From Nonomuraea longispora (GTDB taxonomy: Bacteria > Actinomycetota > Actinomycetes > Streptosporangiales > Streptosporangiaceae): a DNA stretch of 56,229 bases. Position numbers and translations under genes: made by a program. Below the pieces are notes generated by a model that ran no database searches, was not told the DNA's origin, and worked only from the letters and a program-made list of their open reading frames with translations. Positions 24,722-32,814 of this stretch are shown here, piece by piece. The stretch's first letter is position 1. Every line of letters starts with the position of its first letter. The DNA lies in contig NZ_SMJZ01000025.1 in assembly GCF_004348345.1 (NCBI RefSeq), forward strand, positions 1 to 56,229, in the 5' to 3' direction.

Positions 24722-25540
24722 TCAGCCACGCCCGCCGAGTTCCGCCCTGAGAAACTCCATCACCGCGGTGTTGAAGGCCTCCGGCTGCTCCACCGCGCTC
24801 AGGTGACCGGCCTTCGGAATGATCTCCAGCCGTCCTTCCGGTACGGTGCGGGCCATCTCCTCGGCGTCGGCGGGTGGTGACAGTTCGTCCTCCTCTCCCA
24901 CCACGACGAGCAGCGGCACCTTCAGCGCCCGCAGCGTCTCGAACGAGGCCGGCCGCGCGGCCATCGCCCGTTGCGCCCAGGCGACGGCGCCCGGCGGAGC
25001 CGACTGCAGCAGCCCCTTGACCCGCCCGAACACCATGGCCCGCCGCTCCTTGGTGGTCGGCCCGATGAGTGCCGGAAGCACCTCGCTGACCAGCACCTCG
25101 CTGCCTTCCTCCAGCACGGCCCTGGCGATGCGCTCCCTGTTGTCCCTGGCCGCCGGCGGATCCTCGCCCGCCTTGGTGTCGGCGAGTATCGCGCCGAGCA
25201 CTCGGTCGGGATGCCGGCGGCAGAAGGCCATGGTCACGTAGCCGCCCATGGACAGCCCGCCGACCACCGCCCTGTCGATGCCCTCATCGTCGAGCAGCCC
25301 GGCGACGTCGTCTGCCATCAGGTCGAGTGACGGCTCGTCGTCGCCCAGCCGCGAACCGCCGAAGCCCCGCAGGTCAGGTGTGATGACCCGGCAGACCTTG
25401 GCCAGCCCTTCCCGCTGCGCCAGCCACATGGCCGACGACAGGGGGAACGCGTGGAGCAGGACCACCGGGATCCCCGTCCCGGCCGATCTCTTATAGAGCT
25501 GCACGGGCCCCACGGTAACCCGGTTCACGGCGACAATCAC
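24722..25540 (-). CDS. Alpha/beta hydrolase
   Basis: 272 aa with the standard fold: oxyanion region VVLLHAFPLSSAMW, TPDLRGFGGS, nucleophile Ser in GLSMGGYVTM, acid in VVVGEEDELSPP and catalytic His in IPKAGHLSAVEQPEAF. It resembles 3-oxoadipate enol-lactonase/BioH-like esterases, but no pathway genes are nearby, so the substrate is unknown. The start is uncertain: GTG at 25540, 25528 or 25510 would all leave the fold intact. It is convergent with the AI-2E gene. Confidence 0.88.
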   Translation of the reverse strand: MIVAVNRVTVGPVQLYKRSAGTGIPVVLLHAFPLSSAMWLAQREGLAKVCRVITPDLRGFGGSRLGDDEPSLDLMADDVAGLLDDEGIDRAVVGGLSMGGYVTMAFCRRHPDRVLGAILADTKAGEDPPAARDNRERIARAVLEEGSEVLVSEVLPALIGPTTKERRAMVFGRVKGLLQSAPPGAVAWAQRAMAARPASFETLRALKVPLLVVVGEEDELSPPADAEEMARTVPEGRLEIIPKAGHLSAVEQPEAFNTAVMEFLRAELGGRG

Positions 25541-25631
25541 TCAATGTCATAGGACGATATCCCCGTTAACCCCGACCGCTTCCCCCTCAACTACCCCAGA
25601 GTCACCCAAAGGCCATATTTCCGTCGCACAC

Positions 25632-26396
25632 CTACCCCGCGACAGCGGTGGCTCCCCCGTCGACGAACAACACCTGCCCCGTCATGTACGCCGCCGCCGC
25701 GCTCGCCAGGAACACCGCCGGCTGCGCCATCTCCTCCGCCGTCCCCCACCGCCGCATGGGCACGCCCGACACCGTGGCCGCGTTGGCGGCGTCGTCCTCC
25801 CAGAGGTTGCGGTTGAGGTCGGTCGCCGTCCACCCCGGGCACAGGGCGTTGACCCGCACCCCGGCCGCCGCCCACTCCACGGCCAGCGTCTTCGTCAACG
25901 CCACCAGCCCGGCCTTGGCCGCGGCGTACGGGGCCAGGAAGGGCGCCCCGAGCGCAGCCATCGACGCCACGTTGACGACCGCGCCGCCACCCCGTTCCAG
26001 CAGGTGCGGCGCGGCGGCGTGGCAGACGGCCATGGCGGTGTCGAGGTTGAGCCGCATGATCTTGTCCCAGCCCCGCAGCCGCAGGTCCTTGAACTCGACC
26101 ATGAAGTTGGAGCCGCCGGCGTTGTTGACGATGACGTCGAGATGGCCGAGGCCGTCGATCGCCGCCGCCACGGCCGCCGCGGCGGCGTCGCGGTCGGTGA
26201 GGTCGGCGGGGACGACGAGCGCGCGCCTGCCGAGCGCCTCGATCTGCTCGCCGGTCCCGGCCAGAACGTCGGCCGACCGGGAAACGAGCGCCACGTCGGC
26301 CCCGGCCTCGGCGTAGGCGAGCGCGATGGCCCGCCCTATCCCCCTGGACGCCCCGGTGACCAAGGCCTGCCTGCCCGTGAGATCGAACGCGCCCAC
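25632..26396 (-). CDS. Short-chain dehydrogenase/reductase (SDR)
   Basis: 254 aa, classical SDR. Cofactor motif TGASRGIG (14-21), NNAG (91-94) and the catalytic set Ser145, Tyr157, Lys161 (YAAAK). C-terminal VFLASAAAAYMTGQVLFVDG is typical. An Arg40 after the second strand (LVSRS) fits NADPH preference (inference). The GTG at 26396 has GGAGG 4 bases upstream. It lies after the RHS gene on the same strand but behind a hairpin, so it is probably independent. Substrate unknown. Confidence 0.92.
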   Translation of the reverse strand: MGAFDLTGRQALVTGASRGIGRAIALAYAEAGADVALVSRSADVLAGTGEQIEALGRRALVVPADLTDRDAAAAAVAAAIDGLGHLDVIVNNAGGSNFMVEFKDLRLRGWDKIMRLNLDTAMAVCHAAAPHLLERGGGAVVNVASMAALGAPFLAPYAAAKAGLVALTKTLAVEWAAAGVRVNALCPGWTATDLNRNLWEDDAANAATVSGVPMRRWGTAEEMAQPAVFLASAAAAYMTGQVLFVDGGATAVAG

Positions 26397-26446
26397 GCTG
26401 CCTCCTCCACCCGGGAACCGAACCTCATTCTACGGACGCGGTACGG

Positions 26447-26491
26447 CCGGTGCGAGAGCCGCCCTCAGCCACGGGCCGGCCCTCGCACCGG
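26447..26491 (-). terminator. Hairpin downstream of the RHS gene
   Basis: CCGGTGCGAG (26447-26456) pairs perfectly with CTCGCACCGG (26482-26491), only 8 bases after the RHS stop on the minus strand, with a 25-base loop containing further G/C pairing. Likely end of the LamG-RHS transcript. Confidence 0.6.
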
Positions 26492-26498
26492 GTCAGGA

Positions 26499-29400
26499 TC
26501 AGAAGCCGCCGAGGAAGATGTCCAGGGCGTCTCCCAGGCCGCCCTGGTCGATCCAGCGGGTGACCCGACCGCCCGTCTCGGCGATCGTGCCAGGCCGTGT
26601 GTTCTCCGGTTCGATCTTCTCCGGCTTGAAGATCTGCTTCTCACCCTGTCCGCTGCCGCTGGGACGGCCCACGTTCGACGGAGGCCGGCCCTGGGGATAC
26701 ATCCGGCCGTTGCCGTAGACCGTGTAGGACTGGGTCGGCTGCTGCGTACCGTCGTTGCGCCAGATGTGGCTCGGCCGTGGCTGGGCCGGCTTCCTGTTCA
26801 CCTTCGGCGGCGACTGCCGCTGCGTCGACCGGTGGCTCGTCGGCCGGCTCGCCGGGCGCGAGCGCGCCCGCTGGATGCCGCGCGGGACCCGGCCGGCGCG
26901 CCTGTTCCGTGCCCTGGCCGCCGCCGCGGCACGCCTTCTCGCCGCCGCCTCGCGGGCCTCCTTCCTCGCCTTCCTCCGTGCCGCCGCCGCGGCACGGCGC
27001 CGCGCCGCCGCCTCCCTCGCCTTCCTGGCCTTGGCCGCCGCTCGTTTGCGCGCCGCCGCCAGCGCCCGCTTGCGCGCCGCGGCAGCCGCCTTCCTCCTGG
27101 CCGCCGCCGCGGCCTTCTTCCTCGCCAGCGCCGCGGCACGGCGCCGGGCCGCCGCGATCGCCGCCCGCCTGGCCGCCTCACGCCTGGCCGCGGCCAGCGC
27201 CGCCCGCCTGGCGGCCGCCTGGGCCGCCCGCCTGGCCGCCCACCGGATCGCGAGACGGGCCGCGATGCCGGCCGCGAACCAGAACAGCTGGCCGTCGGGG
27301 TCGCTCATCGTCACGGGGCTGTTGTTGGCGTAGGCGTAGGCGTTGAGCTGCTGCGGGTCGAGGTCGTCGATGACCGGGTCCACCGACAGGAAACGGCCGT
27401 TGCGCGCGTCGTACTCGCGGGCCCCGAGGTGGATGAGCCCGGTCGTCGGATCTTTGGTGCCGCCGACGAAGGCGCGCTGGCCCGGCCACCATGGCGGCGG
27501 CGAGCCCCGGTCCTCGCCGAACGGCGTCTGCCTGCGTACGGCCAGGTCGCCGTTGCCGGCGTTGACCGCCGCCTGCGCGGTGCCCTGATGGTCGTTGACC
27601 AGGAAGTACACCTGGTCGTCCGGAGTGCGCACCGCGATGGGCTGGTCGTTGATGGTGTAGTAGCGGGTCTGCTCGACGGCGTCCTTGGCGAAGTCGAAGC
27701 GCAACTCCATGTCGTCGACGTAGAGCGTGGCGTCCGCCGGCGTCCTGCGGATCAACCGCTCGCCGTCCGCGTCGTAGACGAAGGACGTCGTCTTGCCCGC
27801 CTCCGTCACCGACTCCAGGTTGCCCTCGGCGTCCCAGACGAGGGTCTGGTCAGAGCCGCCGACCTTGCGCCTGGTCGTGTTGCCGGTGGCGTCGTACTCG
27901 AACAGGTCCGAACCGGCGCTCAGCAGCGCGTGCGGCCGCTGCTCTCCCGGCTTCGGGTAGGTGGAGGTGCGCACGGTCTCGGGCGCGCCGCCCCAGGCGT
28001 GCTTGGTCTCCTTGATCCGGTTGCCCGTGACGTCGTAGGCGTAGCTGACCGCGTACGGGGCCACACCGCCGATCGCGCCGGACCGCGGGGAGCCGGAGGC
28101 GCAGTCGTCGGTGGCCGTCCACGCCGAGGTCATGCGGCGCAGGTGGTCGTAGGTGAAGCACTGCGTGTCCTGGCCGCCGGCCCGCTCGGCGATCTTGGTG
28201 ATGTTGCCGACGGCGTCGTAGGAGTAGCTCAGGTCCAGATCGGTGTCGGCGGCGCCCTCCCTGTCCAGCCGCATGCTCGTCAACCTGCGGGTGGACTCGT
28301 CGTGGGTGTAGGTGAGCCAGGTCTTCTTGTTGCCCGAGCCCAGCTCGTACTGCAGGGTCTCGCCCAGCTTCGAGTAGCGGGTCGTGTTCACGTACGTCGA
28401 CAGGCCGGTGACCCTGGCCGGCTGGCCGAGCTCGTCGTAGCCGTAGACGACCGACTCCTCCTCCAGGCCGCCGGCGGCCGGGAAGCTGACCGACTGCACC
28501 TGGTCGTCGAGCGTGTAGCGGGTGTTGAGCTGGTAGGAGCCGGCCAGCCTGCCCTCACGCTCAGGGATGGTGACCGTCTGGCGCAGCGTGCGGTAGTCGG
28601 TGTCGATGGAGTTGATCTCCGCCTTGTACGCCTGCCCGCCCACGTAGCGGACGGTGGCGTGCAGGTGGCCCTTGGCCAGGCCGTCGTACTTCCACTCGGC
28701 CAGCAGCGGGCCGGTCGCCGAGCCGTCGCGCAGCTCCTTCTTGCGGCCCAGCTCGTCGTAGACGTACCAGAGCGTCCTGCCGCGCGCGTCGGTGGTCGAC
28801 ACGACCTCGTCGGCGTCGTTGTACGTCATCGTGGTGACGCCCTTGTCGGGGTCCTCGGTCTTGATCTCCCGTCCGCGCATGTCGTAGTGGTGGCGCCACA
28901 CGTTCCCGGCCGGGTCGGTCACCGTGGCCAGCCGGCCGGCGTGGTCGTAGGTGTACTTCGTCGACTCGTACTCGCCGGTCGGGGTCGCGCCCTTGTACTG
29001 GCGCAGCTCGATCAGGCGGTCCTCGGCGTCGCCGATGCGGGTGGTCGCCGTGCCGCCCGGCGGCGGCGTCACGTGGATCCTGTCGCCCTCCTGCTCGGCG
29101 CTCACCCGGTACTTCTCCACGCCCTTCGCCTTGAGGACCTGGGTGGTCACGTCGCCTGAGCCGTCGAACGACGACACGACCTGTGTCGGCACGTCGGTGT
29201 CGGCCACCGCCAGCAGCTCGGTGGAGGGCGCCCCGGTGGCGAAGTAGCCGGTGTTCGACTTGTGCTGCTCGCCGAGCGAGTTGTGGAAGGTGTCGGTGAT
29301 CGTGCGGCCCTCACGCAGCGCGGGGTCGTCCGTCTGGTCGTCTCGGGGCGCGGGCTCCTGGGTCTGGCGCTCGCGCAGCAGGCCGTCGTACAGCTCGTGG

Positions 29401-32400
29401 CTGGACGTGTAGCCGCCGTCGGCGCGCAGCGTCTTCGTGGTGACGACGCTGGGGCCGTCGTTGCGCATCAGGTACGAGTACTCCGTGCTGGGCGACTGCC
29501 CGGCGGCCTTGCTGCGGTCGGGCTGCCAGACCTTGACCAGGCGTCCGAGCGCGTCGTGCTCCATGTCGACGCGGCGGTTGTTGGCGTCGATCTCGGTGAC
29601 CGGCTCACCCCAGGCCGGTTCGAGGAGGGTGCGCTCGACGTGGCCGAGCTGGTTGGTCTGCCGGACCTCGGTCGCGGGGGCGCCCGCGGCCGGGACGTAG
29701 GTGGTGACGGATCGGGTGCCGGCCGCGTCGGTCTCGCTGGTCTCGCGGCCGTAGGCGTCGTAGGTGTGCGCGCGGTCGGTGATCGTCTTGCCGTCCCCGG
29801 ACACGAGCTGCTGCACCTGGGTCACGTCGCCCTTGCTCGGGGCCTCGCCGAAGGCCTTGCCGTCGTACTGCACCCGCTCGTCCGAGATCACCTCCGCGGC
29901 GGAGAGCGTGGACACGGCGGTGTCGCAGCTCGCCGCGACCTTCTGGATCCTGCTGGTGTAGTCGAGCATCCAGGCCGAGTCGTTGCGGGCGTAGGTGTAG
30001 CGGGTGCACTGGTCGTCGCCGGCGGCGGCCAGGTCGCCCTTCTCCTCCACCTGCGTGAGCAGGCCCTTGGCGTCGTACGCGCGCTCCTCACCGGTACGCC
30101 GCCACTTGCCCCCGCCCAGGGCGGTCCGGGTCACCATGGACTTGGCCTCGACGATGTGCGCGGTCTTGGTGATGCCGCCCTGCGTGGACTCGGCGGTCCT
30201 CAGCGACCACGGCTCCTCGACGGTCGAGGTCAGGATGGGCCCGCCGTCGCCGTCGTGAAGGATCTCCTCCCGCTCGAACCCGGCCAGCTGGTCGAGGTCG
30301 TCGAGCTTGCCGCCCTCGGTGTCCTCGACCTGCGCGCTGCGCTTGGAGCCGTCGGCCTGCCTGTCACCGTGCAGGCCGCGGAAGTAGCGGAACTCCGTGA
30401 GCGCGCGCTCGGTGTCCTGGCCGTCGCCCTGCCGGACCCGGACGCGGCCGAACCCGCGGAAGTCGGCCCAGGTGCGGTGCTCGGGTTTGACGAGGTTGTT
30501 GTCGGCGTAGCGCCAGCCGGCGCCGCCCAGGTACTCGTAGTCGGTGACCACGCTCGGCGAGCCCGCGACGCGGTCCGCCTCGACGGTCTGCGTCACCACG
30601 TACTTGTGGAACCAGTCGGTGACCTGGGCCTCGTCCGGCGGGGCCCAGCGCTGCGGATAGCAGCGTTTGTCGTTCTTGTCGGCGGCGGGCAGCTTGCCGG
30701 GCTCGCACTCGGCTGCCGAGTAGTGGACGCGCAGCTCACCGCCGGACTCGTTGTTGACGGCCTGCACCCGCCACTTGACCAGCGGGGCGCGGCCCTCGTC
30801 CGAGTCGACCCGGTTGGGCAGCTGGACGCCGATGAACGTGGTCTTGGGCAGCGTGATCGTGCCGCCCACGTGGCCGGTCTGCTGGATCGAGGCCAGCCAC
30901 AACGCCGGGCTCATGCCGTCGCCGGTGGCGGGGAACTGGTGGGCCAGCGTCCAGGAGTCCACCGCCGCGTACTGGCCGGAGCCGTTGAGGATCTGGGTGG
31001 TGACCTTGGCCAGCCGCTTGCGGCTGAAGAACGTCGGCGCCAGGCGGTCGGTGCACTTCTGCCCCGAGCTGCAGATCTGGTCGAACGGGACGTCCGGCCA
31101 GTGCTTGGCGGTGTCCTTCTTCAGCTGGTCGGCCGCGCAGGTGACCGTGCCGCTGGGCAGGCAGCGCTCGGCCACGTCGAAGACCACGCGGGCGGCGGGC
31201 GCCCTGGTGAACAGCTCGCCCTTCAGGTAGCCGTAGTCGATGCGGGTCAGGTAGGCGCCGCGCACGTACTGGGTGCCCTGCTCGGGCTTCATGTGGCGGC
31301 CGTAGTAGTTGCTCTCCTGGGCGTACCAGTAGCTGGTGGCGTTGCCGTGCGGGTCCACCGCGAGGTCGAGGTTCCACCGGTACGCCTGCCGGCACCAGGC
31401 GTTGGCCGGGGTGCCGGAGTAGCACGGCTCGCCCTTGTTGTTGCCGAACACCGGCACCGTCTGCGCAGACTTCGTCTCCGGCTTGCCGCTCACCCAGCCG
31501 GGCAGGCGGTTGAGCCCGAACGTGTACTGCGTGCCGTCGGCGGTGGTGACGCGCCAGTACTCGCCGTCGTTGTCGCCGTTGGTGGCACCCGTGAGCTGCT
31601 CGATCCTGGTTCCGTCGTCACGCTTGGGCCGCCACTGCCTGGTGGCGGCGTCCTTGACCAGTTCCATGGAGGAGTTGCCGAGCGACAGGGTGGCGTTGTC
31701 CTGGTCCCAGCACAGGTCGCCGGTCTTCTTCCCGTCGACCATGCAGGACTTGAAGCGGCGCTCGATGTAGCCGCCGGGGTTCAGCTCGAAGCCCTCACCG
31801 ACCCAGGACGGCTGGTTGTTGGTGGAGGCGGTACGGCCGTCCACGCTCTGCGAGGAGTAGACGAGCGACAGGTCCGGCTCCTCGCCGCCCAGCGCGGGAG
31901 GCGTGCGCATGTCGTACGTCCAGCTGAAGTCGCCCGACTGGGTGCCGACGCTCCAGTTGGCCGAGGGGGCCAGCCCGGTGGCGGCGTGGTCGCCCGACGG
32001 GCCCGACGCGGCGGCGGTCACGGCGTACAGGCCGGCCGTGGCCACCTCGGCGGTCAGCGTGCCCGCCTTGGTGTCGTTCTCGCTCTTGACCGGCTGCGGC
32101 TGGGGGCAGCCGGTGGCCTTGGCGTCGAGGGCGCACTCCGCCAGCTCGACGACCCGGAGCCGGGCTCCGTAGTCGCCGCCGTACGCGTGGCGGAAACCGG
32201 AGTAGTCGATCTCCAGGCGGGTCCTGGCCTCGGCGGCCTTGGCCGTGGCCCCCTCGCCGGGCGAGACGCGCAGCGCCAGGCCCAGCCGGCCGGTCGCCTC
32301 GGCGTCGAGAATCTCGACCTTCACCGGGGCCGCCGCGCTCACGCCCTTCCGGGCGGCCAGCCGTACCGGGAAGCCGGCCGCCTGGGCCTTCGCGCCCGCG

Positions 32401-32762
32401 CCTCCGAGCTCGGCCGTCTGCGGCTTGGGCCAGGAGACGCCCGGTGGCGCCTGCCACGCCTGTTTCTGCACCGGGTCGGCCATCGGCGGGCGTACCGGGA
32501 CCTTCTCCCCCTTGACCGGCGTCTCCTTCTGCACGGGCGGGGCCTGCCGGGGTTCGGCGTGGGCGGGCATGGCGTACGCCATGGGCACGACGAGGACGAT
32601 CGAGAGAACTGTGGCCAGCCGTCGCGGCCAGCGGGACTCCGGTTTCGGCTCGACGAGCCTGTTCCATGAGGAGTCTGGGATGTCTGGATTGCCCGGTTCG
32701 CTGGGTTGCTGAAAACGATTCCAGCGGGATTCGGGCAGGTCTAACTCGCTATGCGGGTCCAT
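26499..32762 (-). CDS. RHS/YD-repeat polymorphic-toxin-like protein with Ala/Arg-rich C-terminal tip
   Basis: 2087 aa. Residues 1-48 are a cytoplasmic-type N-region with repeated ESRWNRF / DSSWNRL / ESRWPRR motifs, then a hydrophobic segment (49-64) and an AHA|EP cleavage-like site. An SpvB/RHS-like N-terminal region follows, then many YD repeats (such as YTYDHAGRLATVTDPAGN). The RHS core ends in LGAREYDARNGRFLSVDP and NAYAYANNSPVTMSDPDG (to about 1822). The tip is an Ala/Arg/Lys helix (about 1830-1965, units like AAARRKA) and a 120-residue tail ending LDIFLGGF with no recognised toxin motif. The ATG at 32762 follows GGGAGAG. The LamG gene ends 52 bases upstream, implying an operon. No immunity gene follows. 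Confidence 0.88.
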   Translation of the reverse strand: MDPHSELDLPESRWNRFQQPSEPGNPDIPDSSWNRLVEPKPESRWPRRLATVLSIVLVVPMAYAMPAHAEPRQAPPVQKETPVKGEKVPVRPPMADPVQKQAWQAPPGVSWPKPQTAELGGAGAKAQAAGFPVRLAARKGVSAAAPVKVEILDAEATGRLGLALRVSPGEGATAKAAEARTRLEIDYSGFRHAYGGDYGARLRVVELAECALDAKATGCPQPQPVKSENDTKAGTLTAEVATAGLYAVTAAASGPSGDHAATGLAPSANWSVGTQSGDFSWTYDMRTPPALGGEEPDLSLVYSSQSVDGRTASTNNQPSWVGEGFELNPGGYIERRFKSCMVDGKKTGDLCWDQDNATLSLGNSSMELVKDAATRQWRPKRDDGTRIEQLTGATNGDNDGEYWRVTTADGTQYTFGLNRLPGWVSGKPETKSAQTVPVFGNNKGEPCYSGTPANAWCRQAYRWNLDLAVDPHGNATSYWYAQESNYYGRHMKPEQGTQYVRGAYLTRIDYGYLKGELFTRAPAARVVFDVAERCLPSGTVTCAADQLKKDTAKHWPDVPFDQICSSGQKCTDRLAPTFFSRKRLAKVTTQILNGSGQYAAVDSWTLAHQFPATGDGMSPALWLASIQQTGHVGGTITLPKTTFIGVQLPNRVDSDEGRAPLVKWRVQAVNNESGGELRVHYSAAECEPGKLPAADKNDKRCYPQRWAPPDEAQVTDWFHKYVVTQTVEADRVAGSPSVVTDYEYLGGAGWRYADNNLVKPEHRTWADFRGFGRVRVRQGDGQDTERALTEFRYFRGLHGDRQADGSKRSAQVEDTEGGKLDDLDQLAGFEREEILHDGDGGPILTSTVEEPWSLRTAESTQGGITKTAHIVEAKSMVTRTALGGGKWRRTGEERAYDAKGLLTQVEEKGDLAAAGDDQCTRYTYARNDSAWMLDYTSRIQKVAASCDTAVSTLSAAEVISDERVQYDGKAFGEAPSKGDVTQVQQLVSGDGKTITDRAHTYDAYGRETSETDAAGTRSVTTYVPAAGAPATEVRQTNQLGHVERTLLEPAWGEPVTEIDANNRRVDMEHDALGRLVKVWQPDRSKAAGQSPSTEYSYLMRNDGPSVVTTKTLRADGGYTSSHELYDGLLRERQTQEPAPRDDQTDDPALREGRTITDTFHNSLGEQHKSNTGYFATGAPSTELLAVADTDVPTQVVSSFDGSGDVTTQVLKAKGVEKYRVSAEQEGDRIHVTPPPGGTATTRIGDAEDRLIELRQYKGATPTGEYESTKYTYDHAGRLATVTDPAGNVWRHHYDMRGREIKTEDPDKGVTTMTYNDADEVVSTTDARGRTLWYVYDELGRKKELRDGSATGPLLAEWKYDGLAKGHLHATVRYVGGQAYKAEINSIDTDYRTLRQTVTIPEREGRLAGSYQLNTRYTLDDQVQSVSFPAAGGLEEESVVYGYDELGQPARVTGLSTYVNTTRYSKLGETLQYELGSGNKKTWLTYTHDESTRRLTSMRLDREGAADTDLDLSYSYDAVGNITKIAERAGGQDTQCFTYDHLRRMTSAWTATDDCASGSPRSGAIGGVAPYAVSYAYDVTGNRIKETKHAWGGAPETVRTSTYPKPGEQRPHALLSAGSDLFEYDATGNTTRRKVGGSDQTLVWDAEGNLESVTEAGKTTSFVYDADGERLIRRTPADATLYVDDMELRFDFAKDAVEQTRYYTINDQPIAVRTPDDQVYFLVNDHQGTAQAAVNAGNGDLAVRRQTPFGEDRGSPPPWWPGQRAFVGGTKDPTTGLIHLGAREYDARNGRFLSVDPVIDDLDPQQLNAYAYANNSPVTMSDPDGQLFWFAAGIAARLAIRWAARRAAQAAARRAALAAARREAARRAAIAAARRRAAALARKKAAAAARRKAAAAARKRALAAARKRAAAKARKAREAAARRRAAAAARRKARKEAREAAARRRAAAAARARNRRAGRVPRGIQRARSRPASRPTSHRSTQRQSPPKVNRKPAQPRPSHIWRNDGTQQPTQSYTVYGNGRMYPQGRPPSNVGRPSGSGQGEKQIFKPEKIEPENTRPGTIAETGGRVTRWIDQGGLGDALDIFLGGF

Positions 32763-32814
32763 GATCTCTCCCAGTGAGGTGCTGCTAGGGGGGCTTACTG
32801 GGTCGGTCGGGGAC

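Noticed and set aside
26865..27290. Ala/Arg/Lys tip of the RHS protein as a histone H1-like gene fusion
   Set aside because: The Ala/Arg pattern alone is not enough; H1/HU-type PAKK repeats are absent, and similar Ala-rich linkers occur in other RHS proteins.
26004..32669. Very long plus-strand frames (about 1050 and 1135 codons) opposite the RHS gene
   Set aside because: They mirror the RHS gene, read as Arg/Val/Gly/Leu-rich non-protein sequence and have no ribosome sites. They come from high G+C third positions of the real gene.
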